A stretch of 64,000 nucleotides of DNA from Bacillaceae bacterium IKA-2 (GTDB lineage Bacteria > Bacillota > Bacilli > Bacillales > Anaerobacillaceae), in contig CP134492.1 of NCBI GenBank assembly GCA_031761875.1, forward strand, positions 3,286,001-3,350,000, given 5' to 3'. Under the pieces are notes generated by a model, which was not told the DNA's origin, made no database searches, and saw nothing but the letters and a program-made list of their open reading frames with translations. Positions within the stretch are counted from its first letter, which is position 1; the number at the start of each line of letters is the position of its first letter. Of the stretch, positions 50,621 through 60,615 are shown in pieces. The position numbers were made by a program, and so were the translations under genes.

Positions 50621-50742
50621 AAGTTGGAATGTTGGAAAGGTAGTTCAAAAAATTTAGGAACAGTTGTCTATCCTTTGATCTTTGATCTTTATCTTTTATC
50701 TTTTCCTTTCCAACTTTTTCCTTTCCAACTTTCCCCTTTCCC
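50621..50742. repeat. Palindromic simple-sequence element, copy D
   Basis: GTTGGAATGTTGGAAAGG, core AGTTCAAAAAATTTAGG, TTTGATC/TTTTATC heptamers and a right arm CCTTTCCAACTTTTTCCTTTCC. Same plan and orientation as copies A-C. It sits between the convergent yslB and uvrC stops and could act as a terminator for both. Confidence 0.75.
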
Positions 50743-50746
50743 CTTT

Positions 50747-52516
50747 TCATTCTTTTAATTTCTCAAGCAACGCCATCGCAACTTTTTCTGGAATTCCGAT
50801 GTTCTGGATCTGTTCAAGGTTTGCTTGTTTAATTTTTTTTACTGATCCAAAATGCTTTAAAAGAAGTAATTTACGCTTTTCTCCAATTCCCTCGATACCA
50901 TCTAGAACTGAGGCAAACATAGTTTTACTGCGAATTTGGCGGTGGAATGTAATTGCAAAGCGATGAACTTCATCTTGAATTCTTTGTAGTAAATAAAACT
51001 CTTGGCTATCGCGCTTTAACGGTGTAGCTTCTGGAGGATCACCCATTAATAATTGAGATGTCCGGTGATGCTCATCTTTCGCTAAACCACATACAGGAAT
51101 CATTAATCCTAACTCATCCTCGATAACGCTCTTCGCAGCGGATATTTGCCCTTTACCACCATCCACAACTATTAAGTCAGGTAGCGTCTCTTTTTCTTTT
51201 AGTAGCCTTAAATAACGTCTCCTCACGACCTCCCGCATTGACTCATAGTCATCAGGCCCTTGAACTGTTCCGACTTTATATTTTCGATAGCCTTTACGAT
51301 TCGGTTTACCATCCACAAAACAAACCATAGCTGAAACTGGATCAACCCCTTGAATATTTGAGTTATCAAAGGCTTCTATTACATGGGGTGTTGGAATTCC
51401 CAAAGCATGCCCTAAGTTTTCGACTGCTTTTATCGTCTTTGCTTCGTCACGCTCAATTAGGGCAAATTTATCATGTAATCCAGCCTCTGCATTTTTATTA
51501 GCTAATTCTACTAATTCCTTCTTTTGTCCCCGTTGTGGGTGAACCGTTTGGATCCCAATAAATTCACTTGCAAGAACTTTATCTATGGAATTCGGCAGAA
51601 AAATTTCCTTTGGTTTTAAATGCTGTTTTAAACTGTAAAATTGTCCTAGAAAAGTTAGAAATTCCTCATCTGCATCTTGATAAACAGGGAAGATTGATAC
51701 GTCTCGCTCAATTAATTTTCCTTGACGAACAAAAAATACTTGCACACACATCCAGCCTTTATCACAGAAAAAACCAAATACATCACGATCTATATCATCA
51801 ATGATTGATATTTTTTGTTTTTCCATTACCGCTTCAATATGTCGAATTTGATCACGATATTCTTTTGCTCGTTCATACTCTAGTCCTTGTGCTGCTTGCT
51901 CCATTTTCGTTGTCAAATCTTTCTTTATCGATTTATGGCCACCATTTAAAAACCTAGTTATTTCTTCCACTAATTCTTTATTTTTTTTTTCACTTACATG
52001 TTGAATGCATGGTCCCAAGCACTGATTTATATGATAGTAAAGACATACTCGGTCTGGTAGTGTTGAACATTTTCGTAACGGATAAAGCCGATCTAATAGT
52101 TTTTTCGTTTCACTTGCAGCAGCTGCATTTGGATATGGACCAAAATATTTACCTTTATCTTTTTTTACATTTCTTGTCGTGATTAGTCTCGGGTGTTCTT
52201 CCCTCGTCACTTTTAAGTATGGATAGCTTTTATCATCTTTTAACATGACGTTATATTTTGGATCATATTTTTTTATTAAATTAAACTCTAAAATTAATGC
52301 TTCAAGATTAGAAGAGGTAATGATATATTCGAAGTCGACAATCTCACTGACTAATCGTTGTGTTTTACCATCGTGTGAGCCTGTAAAGTATGAGCGAACT
52401 CGATTTTTTAATATTTTCGCTTTTCCAACATAAATAATCGTTTCATGAGCATCTTTCATTAAATAACAGCCCGGCTGTTCTGGTAATATTTCTAATTTCT
52501 GCTTAATATTGTCCAT
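50747..52516 (-). CDS. uvrC: Excinuclease ABC subunit C
   Basis: Nuclease (589 aa) that makes the dual incision in nucleotide excision repair after UvrAB binding. GIY-YIG domain at the N-terminus ([29 protein letters not shown], about 16-44), a UVR (UvrB-binding) motif near 200-235, the RNase H-like C-terminal nuclease with [11 protein letters not shown] (Asp about 390) and [11 protein letters not shown] (Asp about 450), and a tandem helix-hairpin-helix tail. Slightly shorter than some homologues but complete. Confidence 0.98.
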   Translation of the reverse strand: MDNIKQKLEILPEQPGCYLMKDAHETIIYVGKAKILKNRVRSYFTGSHDGKTQRLVSEIVDFEYIITSSNLEALILEFNLIKKYDPKYNVMLKDDKSYPYLKVTREEHPRLITTRNVKKDKGKYFGPYPNAAAASETKKLLDRLYPLRKCSTLPDRVCLYYHINQCLGPCIQHVSEKKNKELVEEITRFLNGGHKSIKKDLTTKMEQAAQGLEYERAKEYRDQIRHIEAVMEKQKISIIDDIDRDVFGFFCDKGWMCVQVFFVRQGKLIERDVSIFPVYQDADEEFLTFLGQFYSLKQHLKPKEIFLPNSIDKVLASEFIGIQTVHPQRGQKKELVELANKNAEAGLHDKFALIERDEAKTIKAVENLGHALGIPTPHVIEAFDNSNIQGVDPVSAMVCFVDGKPNRKGYRKYKVGTVQGPDDYESMREVVRRRYLRLLKEKETLPDLIVVDGGKGQISAAKSVIEDELGLMIPVCGLAKDEHHRTSQLLMGDPPEATPLKRDSQEFYLLQRIQDEVHRFAITFHRQIRSKTMFASVLDGIEGIGEKRKLLLLKHFGSVKKIKQANLEQIQNIGIPEKVAMALLEKLKE

Positions 52517-52571
52517 CTAAGATTCACCCCGCTTTCCACTTTTTTTAATACTAATAATATTACATTATACA

Positions 52572-52633
52572 AGAAAAGCGCAAGGTGCCCAAAGCTAGAC
52601 CGACACAAAAACTTTTATGCTTTCTTAGCTCTC
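52572..52633. repeat. GAGCTAGACA-type intergenic repeat, copy 3
   Basis: Plus-strand AAGAAAAGCGCAAGGTGCCC, AAAGCTAGACCGAC, then ACTTTTATGCTTTCTTAGCTC. Related to copies at 24958, 40628, 53190 and 58735. Lies between trxA and uvrC. Confidence 0.5.
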
Positions 52634-52673
52634 AACAAAAAAAGCCTACCACCATTTTTGGTCGTAGACTTAT
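52634..52673 (-). terminator. Terminator of trxA
   Basis: AGTCTACGACC, loop, GGTGGTAGGCT (G-U pairs allowed) followed by TTTTTTTG on the minus strand. Confidence 0.85.
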
Positions 52674-52687
52674 TTTTGAAAGTTCAC

Positions 52688-53002
52688 TTATAGATGCTTG
52701 TTTACTAATTCAGCTAGTGCTTCTTTTGGTTGGAAGCCGACTACTTGCTCGACTACTTCTCCATTTTTCATGACTAACAAAGTGGGAATACTCATAACAC
52801 CAAATTTACCTGCAGTTTCTTGATTTTCATCAACATCGACTTTAACTATTTTAATTTTCCCAGCTAATTCTTCGTCAAGTTCCACTAAAACAGGTGCAAT
52901 CATTTTACAAGGTCCACACCAAGGTGCCCAGAAGTCTGCCAATACAATTCCGTCACTTGTTTCATTAACAAAAGTTTGATCTGTTACATTTATTATAGCC
53001 AT
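52688..53002 (-). CDS. trxA: Thioredoxin
   Basis: Small dithiol-disulphide oxidoreductase (104 aa) with the active site WCGPC at residues 28-32 and the cis-proline in [12 protein letters not shown] (about 72). Reduces cytosolic disulphides and supplies ribonucleotide reductase. Located between etfA and uvrC, as in B. subtilis. ATG 53002 follows AGGGAGGAT. Monocistronic by its terminator. Confidence 0.98.
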   Translation of the reverse strand: MAIINVTDQTFVNETSDGIVLADFWAPWCGPCKMIAPVLVELDEELAGKIKIVKVDVDENQETAGKFGVMSIPTLLVMKNGEVVEQVVGFQPKEALAELVNKHL

Positions 53003-53189
53003 TGTTAAATCCTCCCTATCTTCCTTCTTTTTCCCTCACGTCGTATTGTAACATTATTAAAAGACAGCTCGCTACAAAATTGCTCAGATAATGGATGTTC
53101 AAAATTCCGCCAAACATACAAGTCGATTTTTATTATCTTTTTGTTTGAACACTTCAAATAATAATATCTCCTATTGTGGGATATTTATT

Positions 53190-53232
53190 TAAGAAAATCA
53201 GAAGCGCGAAAATTTTATGCTTTCTTATCTCT
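53190..53232. repeat. GAGCTAGACA-type intergenic repeat, degenerate copy 4
   Basis: AAGAAAATCAGAAGCGCGAAAA followed by TTTTATGCTTTCTTATCTC, the same tail as copy 3 but with the GCTAGAC core lost. Lies just after the etfA terminator. Confidence 0.4.
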
Positions 53233-53262
53233 CAAAAAACGAGCCCGTATGGACTCGCTTTA
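53233..53262 (-). terminator. Terminator of etfA
   Basis: AGCGAGTCC, ATAC loop, GGGCTCGT followed by TTTTTTGAG on the minus strand. Confidence 0.85.
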
Positions 53263-53274
53263 GAAATCAGTATT

Positions 53275-54252
53275 TTATGAACGGACTACTTCCTTCTTGA
53301 ATTCTTCAACTAAAAGTGGCAATATTTCAGCTAAATCGCCGACAATACCATAATCAGCAATCGTAAAGATAGTTGCTTCAGGATCTTTATTAACTGCGAC
53401 GATGCACTTTGAGTTAGACATTCCGGCAACATGCTGGATTGCGCCTGAAACTCCCAATGCAATGTAAAGATCTGGTGTTACAACTTTACCTGTCTGGCCA
53501 ATCTGTAATGAATAATCACAATACTCAGCGTCACAAGCTCCACGTGAAGCTCCTACAGCAGCACCAAGAGTGTCTGCTAGTTCATATAACTTTTTAAAAC
53601 CTTCCTCACTTTTCACACCACGTCCACCTGCAACAACGATTTTTGCTTCAGATAAGTCAACACCACCCGTACTTTTACGGACAATGTCTTTAATAATCGT
53701 ACGTAGATCTTTTATTTCAACCGAAACTGCTTTTGCTTCACCAGTAAGGGACTCGTCTTTTTCTAGTGGCGCAATGTTATTTGGTCGAATTGTCGCTAAA
53801 ATCATTCCATCAGAAACGACTATTTTCTCAAAGGCTTTACCAGCATAAATCGGACGAGTGAAAATAACTTCTTCTCCGTTAACTTCTAAATCAATTGCGT
53901 CAGAAACTAATCCTGCTTGTTTTTTCATAGCAATCCGTGGCGCAAGATCTTTACCCATGGCAGTATGACCCATCAACAAAGCGTCTGGTGCTTCTTCTTC
54001 AATTACTTGTAAAAGTGCTTGAGAGTATGCATCAGGTGTATAAGTTTTTAAATTGTCATCTTCAACTGTTAAAACACGATCTGCACCGTAATTAAATAAT
54101 TCTCCTGCTAAACCGCTTACATTATCTCCCAAAATTGCTACAACAACTTCTCCACCATCTGCTACTTTCTTTCCGGCCGCTATTGCTTCAAATGAAACGT
54201 TACGAAAAGAATTGTCTCGTACATCAGCAAGAACTAATATTTTTCTAGCCAT
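53275..54252 (-). CDS. etfA: Electron transfer flavoprotein alpha subunit
   Basis: FAD-binding subunit (325 aa) of the electron transfer flavoprotein, which takes electrons from acyl-CoA dehydrogenases. The C-terminal FAD domain contains [14 protein letters not shown] (about 207-220), [12 protein letters not shown] (about 237), [25 protein letters not shown] (about 253-277) and the [11 protein letters not shown] motif (about 288). End of the fadR-fadB-etfB-etfA operon, 14 bases after etfB. Confidence 0.97.
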   Translation of the reverse strand: MARKILVLADVRDNSFRNVSFEAIAAGKKVADGGEVVVAILGDNVSGLAGELFNYGADRVLTVEDDNLKTYTPDAYSQALLQVIEEEAPDALLMGHTAMGKDLAPRIAMKKQAGLVSDAIDLEVNGEEVIFTRPIYAGKAFEKIVVSDGMILATIRPNNIAPLEKDESLTGEAKAVSVEIKDLRTIIKDIVRKSTGGVDLSEAKIVVAGGRGVKSEEGFKKLYELADTLGAAVGASRGACDAEYCDYSLQIGQTGKVVTPDLYIALGVSGAIQHVAGMSNSKCIVAVNKDPEATIFTIADYGIVGDLAEILPLLVEEFKKEVVRS

Positions 54253-54266
54253 AAAAATCCCTCCAG

Positions 54267-55037
54267 TTAAATTACTTTTGCTTCCGTCTTTAATAAAGAT
54301 ACAAGCTCTTTTACTTGAGCACCTGTTTCACCTTGAAGAATTTTCCCTGCTTCTTTTTTCGGTGGCAAGAAAATTTCAATTGTTTTTGTTTTTGCGGCAA
54401 CATCTTCTTCTTCTAAATCAAGATCATCTAACTCTAGTCGCTCTAAAGGCTTCTTTTTCGCTTTCATTATTCCCGGTAAAGATGGGTATCTAGGCTCGTT
54501 TAAACCTTGTTGTGCAGTCAGTAGGACCGGCAAAGAAACTTCGACAACTTCCTTATCTCCTTCAATATCTCTTTCAATTGTTGCTACTGTTCCATCGATA
54601 TCGACTTTAATAACTGATGTTACATGAGGAATGTTTAATTCTTCAGCTATTCTTGGACCAACTTGGCCTGAACCGCCATCAACAGCTACATTACCTGCTA
54701 AAATAATGTCATATTCTTTATCTTTTAATGCTGTTGCAAGGACTTTAGCAGTTGTAAATTGGTCTTTTTCCTCTACTTCTTCACTGTCAATGATAATTGC
54801 TTTGTCTGCTCCCATGGCTAATGCTGTACGGATTTGTTTTTCGGCATCTTCTTCTCCAAAAGAAACAACAGTTACTTCACCACCATGCTTTTCACGAAGA
54901 ACAAGAGCTTCTTCAATCGCATACTCATCGTAAGGATTAATAATGAATTCTGCCCCGTCCTCATTAATGGCACCATTCGTAATTGTAACTTTTTCTTCAG
55001 TATCGAAGGTTCGCTTCATTACTACAAAAATATTCAT
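54267..55037 (-). CDS. etfB: Electron transfer flavoprotein beta subunit
   Basis: AMP-binding partner (256 aa) of EtfA. N-terminal MNIFVVMKRTFDTEEKVTI, INPYDEYAIEEAL (about 37-49), ILAGNVAVDGGSGQVGPRIAE (about 115-135) and the EtfB signature EVSLPVLLTAQQGLNEPRYPSLPGIMKAKKKPLE (about 165-198), where the recognition loop docks on the dehydrogenases. Upstream of etfA in the same operon. Confidence 0.98.
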   Translation of the reverse strand: MNIFVVMKRTFDTEEKVTITNGAINEDGAEFIINPYDEYAIEEALVLREKHGGEVTVVSFGEEDAEKQIRTALAMGADKAIIIDSEEVEEKDQFTTAKVLATALKDKEYDIILAGNVAVDGGSGQVGPRIAEELNIPHVTSVIKVDIDGTVATIERDIEGDKEVVEVSLPVLLTAQQGLNEPRYPSLPGIMKAKKKPLERLELDDLDLEEEDVAAKTKTIEIFLPPKKEAGKILQGETGAQVKELVSLLKTEAKVI

Positions 55038-55078
55038 ACCTTTAACCTCCTTAAATTAAGTAACTTATAACAAAATTA

Positions 55079-55861
55079 TTATTTATCTGTAAAATGAGGT
55101 GGTCGTTTTTCTATAAATGCTCTGATTCCCTCTTGTCCATCTTCTGAATCAAAGGCGACACCAAATAACTCCGCTTCCTTTTTGACACCTTCTTCATAGC
55201 TATAATGATTAACAAATGTCAAAAGCTCAAGACCGAGCTTCATCGAGACTGCACTTTTCTTTGCTAGTTTGCTTGCTAACTCATAAGTCTTCTCAAGTAA
55301 CTCTTCATCATTATAGGTATGATTGGCTAGACCTAAAGTTAAAGCCTCTTTTCCAGAGATAGGCTCACTTGTTAACAACATCTCCGCTGCCTTAGCCACC
55401 CCAACATAGCGAGCTAATCGTTGACTACCAGCGAATCCTGGAATTAAACCGAGCTGTAATTCAGGTAAACCGAGTTTCGTTTTTTCCGAAACAAGGCGAA
55501 TGTGACACGCCATTGCTAATTCAAGACCACCGCCAAGGGCTGCCCCGTGGATTGCAGCAATAACCGGTTTAGAAAATTGTTCAATACGATCAAATAGGTT
55601 TTGACCATACTCGCTTAATTTGGCAAATTCGGCACCATTTTTTACAGTTGTGAATTCTTTAATGTCAGCTCCGGCTGCAAAAAATCTGCCTTGACCATGT
55701 AAAACAATTACTTTTACCTTGTCGTCCTGTTCAAGAACATCAAAAATCGCAGCTAACTCTTGAAGCAATGGTGATGATAGTGCATTAGCAGGTGGATTGT
55801 TAATTGTAATTGTTGCAATACGATCTTCCTCTTTGACAAGGAAATATTGATACTTGCTCAA
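55079..55861 (-). CDS. fadB: Enoyl-CoA hydratase/isomerase FadB
   Basis: Crotonase-family enzyme (about 260 aa) for the hydration step of beta-oxidation. Oxyanion-hole motifs FFAAGADIKEF (about 60) and IHGAALGGGLELAMACHIRLV (about 103-123); catalytic Glu residues in LPELQLGLIPGFAGSQRL (about 132-149). An ATG start at 55885 is open, but AAAGGAG overlaps its first codons and stands eight bases before TTG 55861, so the TTG is preferred. Between fadR and etfB, as in B. subtilis. Confidence 0.94.
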   Translation of the reverse strand: MSKYQYFLVKEEDRIATITINNPPANALSSPLLQELAAIFDVLEQDDKVKVIVLHGQGRFFAAGADIKEFTTVKNGAEFAKLSEYGQNLFDRIEQFSKPVIAAIHGAALGGGLELAMACHIRLVSEKTKLGLPELQLGLIPGFAGSQRLARYVGVAKAAEMLLTSEPISGKEALTLGLANHTYNDEELLEKTYELASKLAKKSAVSMKLGLELLTFVNHYSYEEGVKKEAELFGVAFDSEDGQEGIRAFIEKRPPHFTDK

Positions 55862-55897
55862 ATCACTCACTCCTTTGTTATTCAATGGGTATTGACA

Positions 55898-56485
55898 CTA
55901 GTTTGCTCTCATAGCTTTTAAAAGCAGGGTATGAACCGGCTTTGCGAGCCTTAATAGCTCATACTTATGTTCTTTCATAACCCAGTTTGTTACGACCTCA
56001 TCAATTGTTCCAAAAATCATCTGTCTTGTAATGCGAAGGTCTAGCTCAGCTGAAAATAAGCCTTCTTCAATTCCAAGTAAAACGATCGTATCGATAAGTT
56101 TTAAGTACCCTACTAACACTTCATTAATACGATTTCTTAATTCTATGTTAGATTGCCGTAATTCTAACTGCGTAACGATCGCTAATGAATGGTCTGCTTC
56201 TAATTGTCTGAGGTGCATAGTTATCAATACTAATAACTTCTCTTCAATTGAAGATTCTCCTGCTAATTCATCTTCAATCTTTTGAATAAATTTCCCCATT
56301 TTTTCTTGGAACAAAGAAACGAGTAAATCTTCTTTATTTTTAAAGTACAGATAGATGGTTCCATCAGCTACCCCAGCTTCTTTGGCAATTTTGGAGACTT
56401 GTGAGTGATGATAACCATTTTGAGCGATAATCTTTACAGCTGCATCGATTATCTGTTCATATTTTTGCCCTTTTCGCTTAGCCAA
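55898..56485 (-). CDS. fadR: TetR-family fatty-acid degradation repressor FadR
   Basis: TetR regulator (195 aa) with an N-terminal helix-turn-helix (IIDAAVKIIAQNGYHHSQVSKIAKEAGVADGTIYLYFKNKEDLL, about 12-55) and a helical ligand domain that binds long-chain acyl-CoA. Represses beta-oxidation genes until acyl-CoA releases it. A perfect FadR palindrome lies 29 bases upstream, so it is autoregulated and controls the fadR-fadB-etfB-etfA unit. Confidence 0.96.
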   Translation of the reverse strand: MAKRKGQKYEQIIDAAVKIIAQNGYHHSQVSKIAKEAGVADGTIYLYFKNKEDLLVSLFQEKMGKFIQKIEDELAGESSIEEKLLVLITMHLRQLEADHSLAIVTQLELRQSNIELRNRINEVLVGYLKLIDTIVLLGIEEGLFSAELDLRITRQMIFGTIDEVVTNWVMKEHKYELLRLAKPVHTLLLKAMRAN

Positions 56486-56513
56486 TTCTTCCCCCCTTTC
56501 CTACGTCAAAAAG

Positions 56514-56531
56514 TGAATGATTATTCATTCA
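56514..56531. promoter_or_regulatory. FadR operator upstream of fadR
   Basis: TGAATGATTATTCATTCA matches the B. subtilis FadR consensus TGAATGANTANTCATTCA at every fixed position. It would block transcription of fadR-fadB-etfB-etfA in the absence of acyl-CoA. Confidence 0.9.
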
Positions 56532-56719
56532 TATTTTATTATTTTAGTTCATTGAAGAGTTTATGTCAATCTCATTATCACAATTTACCGACTATTTGTC
56601 ATGTGTTTTTTAGATAATAAGGAAATTATTTTGGAAATAGTAAAGGGATCCTTCATTACAGAAAAAATCGTAAGCACTTAATTTCCTTTCGCCTACCTGC
56701 CGCCGGTGTACTGTGGGCA

Positions 56720-56770
56720 ACAGTAAACTAAGACCAACTCACTAAAAATGTGAATTGGTCTTAGTTTAAT
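56720..56770 (-). terminator. Terminator after lcfA (copy 1)
   Basis: An 18-bp stem (AAACTAAGACCAATTCAC with GTGAGTTGGTCTTAGTTT, one G-U) right after the stop of the ligase gene. It separates lcfA from fadR transcription. Confidence 0.85.
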
Positions 56771-58500
56771 TAACTACTTTTGACTTTATCTTTCTTTGCT
56801 GCTTCTGCTTCTTCCGTCTTTTTCTGTTCTTCTTCTAGAAGTGCACGACGAAGTACTTTACCAACCATTGTCTTTGGTAACTCGTCCCTAAATTCATAAA
56901 AACGCGGTACTTTGTAAGAAGAAAGATGTTTACGACAAAATTCATTTAATTCTTTGTCTGATACTTGATGTCCTTCTTTTAAGACAATAAAGGCTTTCAC
57001 TGTTTCGCCACGGTATGGGTCAGGAACACCAATTATGACAGCTTCTTGAATACTTTCGTGTTCATATAAGACCTCTTCTACATCACGAGGGTAAATATTA
57101 AAACCACCAGCAATAATCATATCTTTTTTGCGATCAACGATATAGAAATAGCCTTCTTCATCCATGTATCCCATATCACCGGTATAAAGCCAACCATTTT
57201 GAATCGTTTGGTGCGTATCTTCTGGTTTGTTCCAGTAGCCTTTCATCACTTGTGGACCACGAATTAACATCTCACCAATTTGTCCATGTTGTGCTTCTTC
57301 ACCTGTTTCCGCATTTAGAATAACAGCTTCGGTATCCGGCCATGGCAAACCAATACTGCCAATAGGACGCTTGCCCCACATTTGATTAAAATGCGTACAT
57401 GGTGATGCTTCAGTTAATCCAAATCCTTCTGAAAGTCTTCCGCCAGTAAGTTTCTCAAATGTTTGTTGAACTTCAACAGGCAGTGCTGATGAACCACTAA
57501 TGCAAACCTCAATCGACGATAAATCATATTTTTTTATATCAGGGTCATTTATTAGTCCGATATACATCGTTGGGGCGCCAGGAAACATCGTTACCTTTTG
57601 TGATTGAATACCTTTTAAAATTTGTTTTGTATCAAATTTGGGGATAATGACCATTTTCGACATATGCATGATTGAGTAGTTCATGCCGACAGTCATTCCA
57701 TATACATGGAAAAACGGTAACGCACATAAGATAACTTCCTCACCATGTTTCATTTTGTACATCCACTTAATTGCCTGAGTTGTATTAGCGACTAGATTAT
57801 AATGCGTTAACATAACTCCTTTAGCCACTCCAGTTGTTCCACCAGTATATTGTAATAAAGCCAAATCTTCTTTTACATCAAAAGATAGTTCAATTTCCTT
57901 GGCCTCACCCTTGTTCATAAACTTAACAAATGAATGAACATTGTCCCCATAAGTTACATCAATTGTAATCCCGGTGTTTTTCTTTTGGATAAAGGGATAA
58001 ATAAGGTTTTTAGGAAATGGTAAATAATCTTTGATTCCTGTTACAATCACGTGTTCAAGGCTTGTCTTTGACCATACTTTCTTTACCCGTTGGTAGACAA
58101 GATCAAGGCAGATCATGACCTTTGCCCCAGAATCAATCATTTGGTGCTCTAACTCCCTTTCCACATAAAGAGGGTTTGTTTGCACAACGACAGCTCCCGC
58201 CATCAATGCTCCATAATAACTAATCACAGACTGAGGAGTGTTAGCTAACATAATGGCAACACGGTCCCCTTTTTTCACACCCAATGACTGAAGTTGATTC
58301 GCAAATTTCAAAGCTGAGTTGTAGAGCTCTAAATAAGTCAGCTCTTTACCTAGAAAATGCAGGGAAATTTTTTGTGGTTGCTTCGCGCTAGCTTCCTTTA
58401 AAAAGCTTTGTAAAGTTCTTTCTGGATAATTAATTGAGAAAGGTATTTCGGTAGGATAATTTTTTGTCCATGCCTTCTTTGATGACAATTCCATTAACAT
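56770..58500 (-). CDS. lcfA: Long-chain acyl-CoA ligase, copy 1
   Basis: Activates fatty acids to acyl-CoA with ATP (576 aa, ANL superfamily). P-loop YTGGTTGVAKGVMLTHYN (about 217-234), HVYGMTVGMN, the A8 region GYWNKPEDT and DRKKDMIIAGGFNIYPRDVEEVL, and the C-terminal catalytic lysine in PKTMVGKVLRR. A paralogue of similar length (58795-60498) lies directly upstream in tandem. Start ATG 58500 has GGAGG four bases before it; an ATG two codons later has a more usual spacing. A cre-like site lies upstream. Confidence 0.96.
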   Translation of the reverse strand: MLMELSSKKAWTKNYPTEIPFSINYPERTLQSFLKEASAKQPQKISLHFLGKELTYLELYNSALKFANQLQSLGVKKGDRVAIMLANTPQSVISYYGALMAGAVVVQTNPLYVERELEHQMIDSGAKVMICLDLVYQRVKKVWSKTSLEHVIVTGIKDYLPFPKNLIYPFIQKKNTGITIDVTYGDNVHSFVKFMNKGEAKEIELSFDVKEDLALLQYTGGTTGVAKGVMLTHYNLVANTTQAIKWMYKMKHGEEVILCALPFFHVYGMTVGMNYSIMHMSKMVIIPKFDTKQILKGIQSQKVTMFPGAPTMYIGLINDPDIKKYDLSSIEVCISGSSALPVEVQQTFEKLTGGRLSEGFGLTEASPCTHFNQMWGKRPIGSIGLPWPDTEAVILNAETGEEAQHGQIGEMLIRGPQVMKGYWNKPEDTHQTIQNGWLYTGDMGYMDEEGYFYIVDRKKDMIIAGGFNIYPRDVEEVLYEHESIQEAVIIGVPDPYRGETVKAFIVLKEGHQVSDKELNEFCRKHLSSYKVPRFYEFRDELPKTMVGKVLRRALLEEEQKKTEEAEAAKKDKVKSS

Positions 58501-58638
58501 TTTTCCTCCTTGACCTTCCTTTCCAAGCGTAAAATTCTAGCTCTGCCCTCTCTATGACAAAGCCTTCATTTTTGTCGTACTATTTGAACCTTGCAGTTCT
58601 GAATAATACTGTAAAGCATTCTCCAACCTCCATTGTAA

Positions 58639-58652
58639 TGAAAACGGTTGCA
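58639..58652. promoter_or_regulatory. cre-like site upstream of lcfA copy 1
   Basis: TGAAAACGGTTGCA matches TGWAANCGNTNWCA at 13 of 14 positions. On the minus strand it lies inside a TTTATT-17-TACAAT promoter-like pair. The same layout occurs before copy 2. The rest of the 58501-58734 gap is otherwise without gene. Confidence 0.68.
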
Positions 58653-58734
58653 ATAATAAAGACATTTGTTCAAATATTTAATTTTTTTTATTTCCAAGTT
58701 TTTAATTAGTAATATCGGATGACAAAGCAGACTT

Positions 58735-58758
58735 AAGAAAAGCACTTGGCGCTAGACA
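58735..58758. repeat. GAGCTAGACA-type intergenic repeat, short copy 5
   Basis: AAGAAAAGCACTTGGCGCTAG followed by ACA, a shortened form of copies 1 and 2. It lies between the two ligase genes, next to the terminator of copy 2. Confidence 0.5.
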
Positions 58759-58759
58759 G

Positions 58760-58789
58760 AGAAAAGCCCTCCAATTAAGTTGAAGGGCT
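58760..58789 (-). terminator. Terminator of lcfA copy 2
   Basis: AGCCCT, inner pairing TCAACTTAATTGGA, AGGGCT followed by TTTCTCT on the minus strand, immediately after the stop of the second ligase. Confidence 0.78.
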
Positions 58790-58794
58790 AAGAA

Positions 58795-60498
58795 CTATTT
58801 TTCTTTAACTTGGTCTTCATGTTTCTTTTTCTCTTCTTCAAGTAGTACTCGTCGCAATATCTTTCCAATCATTGTTTTTGGTAGTTCTTTACGGAACTCA
58901 TATAGTCTCGGTACTTTAAAAGAAGCTAAATGCTGACGACAAAATTGGTCTAACTCTTCTTCTGTTATGGTTTGACCATCTTTTAGAACGATGAATGCTT
59001 TAACTGTTTCGCCACGATAAGGGTCTGGAACACCCACAATACAAACTTCTTGAATTTTCTCGTGTTCATACAAAACTTCTTCAATTTCCCTTGGATAAAT
59101 ATTAAAGCCTCCGGCAATAATCATGTCTTTTTTACGATCGACAATATAAAAGAAACCTTCTTCGTCCATATAACCCATGTCACCAGTTAAAAACCAACCG
59201 TCTTTAAATGTGGCTTGGGTATCTTCTGGACGATTCCAATAACCCTTCATTACTTGAGGCCCTTTAATCATCACTTCACCGATTTCTTTTGGTTGACCCG
59301 GCTCTCCTGTTTCAATGTTTAAAATTGCTGCATCAGTATCCGGCCAAGGTACACCAATACTGCCTGTTTTCCTTTTTCCCCACACGAAATTTGCAATTGC
59401 TACTGGTGACGTTTCAGTTAGCCCATAACCTTCTACTAAACTACCACCTGATATTTTTTCGAAGTTTGATTGAACTTCAAGAGGTAAGGCTGCTGAACCA
59501 CTTAAACAAACTTCAATTGATGATAAATCAAACTCGCTAATTTTAGGATGATTCAAAAGCGCAATATACATTGTAGGTGCCCCTGGGAAAAGAGTAATTT
59601 TATGCTTTTGAATCGATTTTAAGACATCTATTGGATTGAATTTTGGTAAAATAATCATTTTGTGATGATCCATAATCGACAAATTCATTACTACTGTCAT
59701 ACCATAGACGTGAAAAAATGGTAATGCTGCTAACATTTTTTCTTCGCCTTTTTTCAACTTATATGTCCAACGAACACACTGAGTTGTATTGGCAACTAAA
59801 TTATAGTGAGTTAACATTACGCCTTTTGCCGGACCAGTTGTTCCCCCTGTATATTGGAGTAATGCTAAATCCTCTTTTGGATCAATGTCAACTTCTATTT
59901 CTCTAGCGACACCTTCTTCTAGTACTTTCTTAAATTTTAAAATCTTTTCATTGTACTGGACATTGATCGTAATGCCAGTATTCTTCTTTTGAATAAATGG
60001 ATATATAAGACTTTTTGGAAATGGTAGAAAGTCTTGAATGCCAGTAACGATGACATGTCGTAATTTCGTCTTATCAAAGACATTGGCTACTCTCGAATAA
60101 ACGAGATCTAGACAAATCATTATTTCTGCCCCAGAATCATTTAACAGATGTTCAACTTCTCTTTCGACATAAAGTGGATTCGTCTGTACGACAATCCCTC
60201 CAGCGAACAAAGCTCCGTAATAGCTAATGACTGCCTGTGGCGTATTAGCTAACATAATTGCTACCCGATCTCCCTTTTTAACACCTAGTTTTACTAGTTG
60301 GTTAGCAAGTTTTAAGGAAGAAGTATATAGTTCTTTGTAAGTAAGTTCTTTCCCAATAAAATGAATCGCTCCCTTTTCAGGGCTAACTTCCGCTGCCTCT
60401 TTCAAATAACTTTGCAGTGTTCTTTCGTCATATTGAATTGTTGTCGGAATTTCTTTTGGATAATGAGCGAACCATGGATGAGTGACTTTTGTTTCCAT
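58795..60498 (-). CDS. lcfA: Long-chain acyl-CoA ligase, copy 2
   Basis: A second fatty-acid-CoA ligase (about 567 aa), closely similar to copy 1 throughout, including QYTGGTTGPAKGVMLTHYN, HVYGMTVVMN, GYWNRPEDT and DRKKDMIIAGGFNIYPREIEEVL with PKTMIGKILRR at the C-terminus. A tandem duplicate; substitutions are spread over the length, so the duplication is not recent. The frame is open to 60564, but ATG 60498 (METKVTHPW) aligns with copy 1 and has AAGGGGGAAA before it. It has its own terminator and cre-like site. Confidence 0.96.
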   Translation of the reverse strand: METKVTHPWFAHYPKEIPTTIQYDERTLQSYLKEAAEVSPEKGAIHFIGKELTYKELYTSSLKLANQLVKLGVKKGDRVAIMLANTPQAVISYYGALFAGGIVVQTNPLYVEREVEHLLNDSGAEIMICLDLVYSRVANVFDKTKLRHVIVTGIQDFLPFPKSLIYPFIQKKNTGITINVQYNEKILKFKKVLEEGVAREIEVDIDPKEDLALLQYTGGTTGPAKGVMLTHYNLVANTTQCVRWTYKLKKGEEKMLAALPFFHVYGMTVVMNLSIMDHHKMIILPKFNPIDVLKSIQKHKITLFPGAPTMYIALLNHPKISEFDLSSIEVCLSGSAALPLEVQSNFEKISGGSLVEGYGLTETSPVAIANFVWGKRKTGSIGVPWPDTDAAILNIETGEPGQPKEIGEVMIKGPQVMKGYWNRPEDTQATFKDGWFLTGDMGYMDEEGFFYIVDRKKDMIIAGGFNIYPREIEEVLYEHEKIQEVCIVGVPDPYRGETVKAFIVLKDGQTITEEELDQFCRQHLASFKVPRLYEFRKELPKTMIGKILRRVLLEEEKKKHEDQVKEK

Positions 60499-60615
60499 AT
60501 ACAATTTCCCCCTTTTTATACTCCCTTCTAAAGAAATTAAGTGCAAAAAATGAAATCTGCGCACAACTATACTCTCTACTGAATAGTTGGCATTCTCCTC
60601 TTATTTACAGTGTAA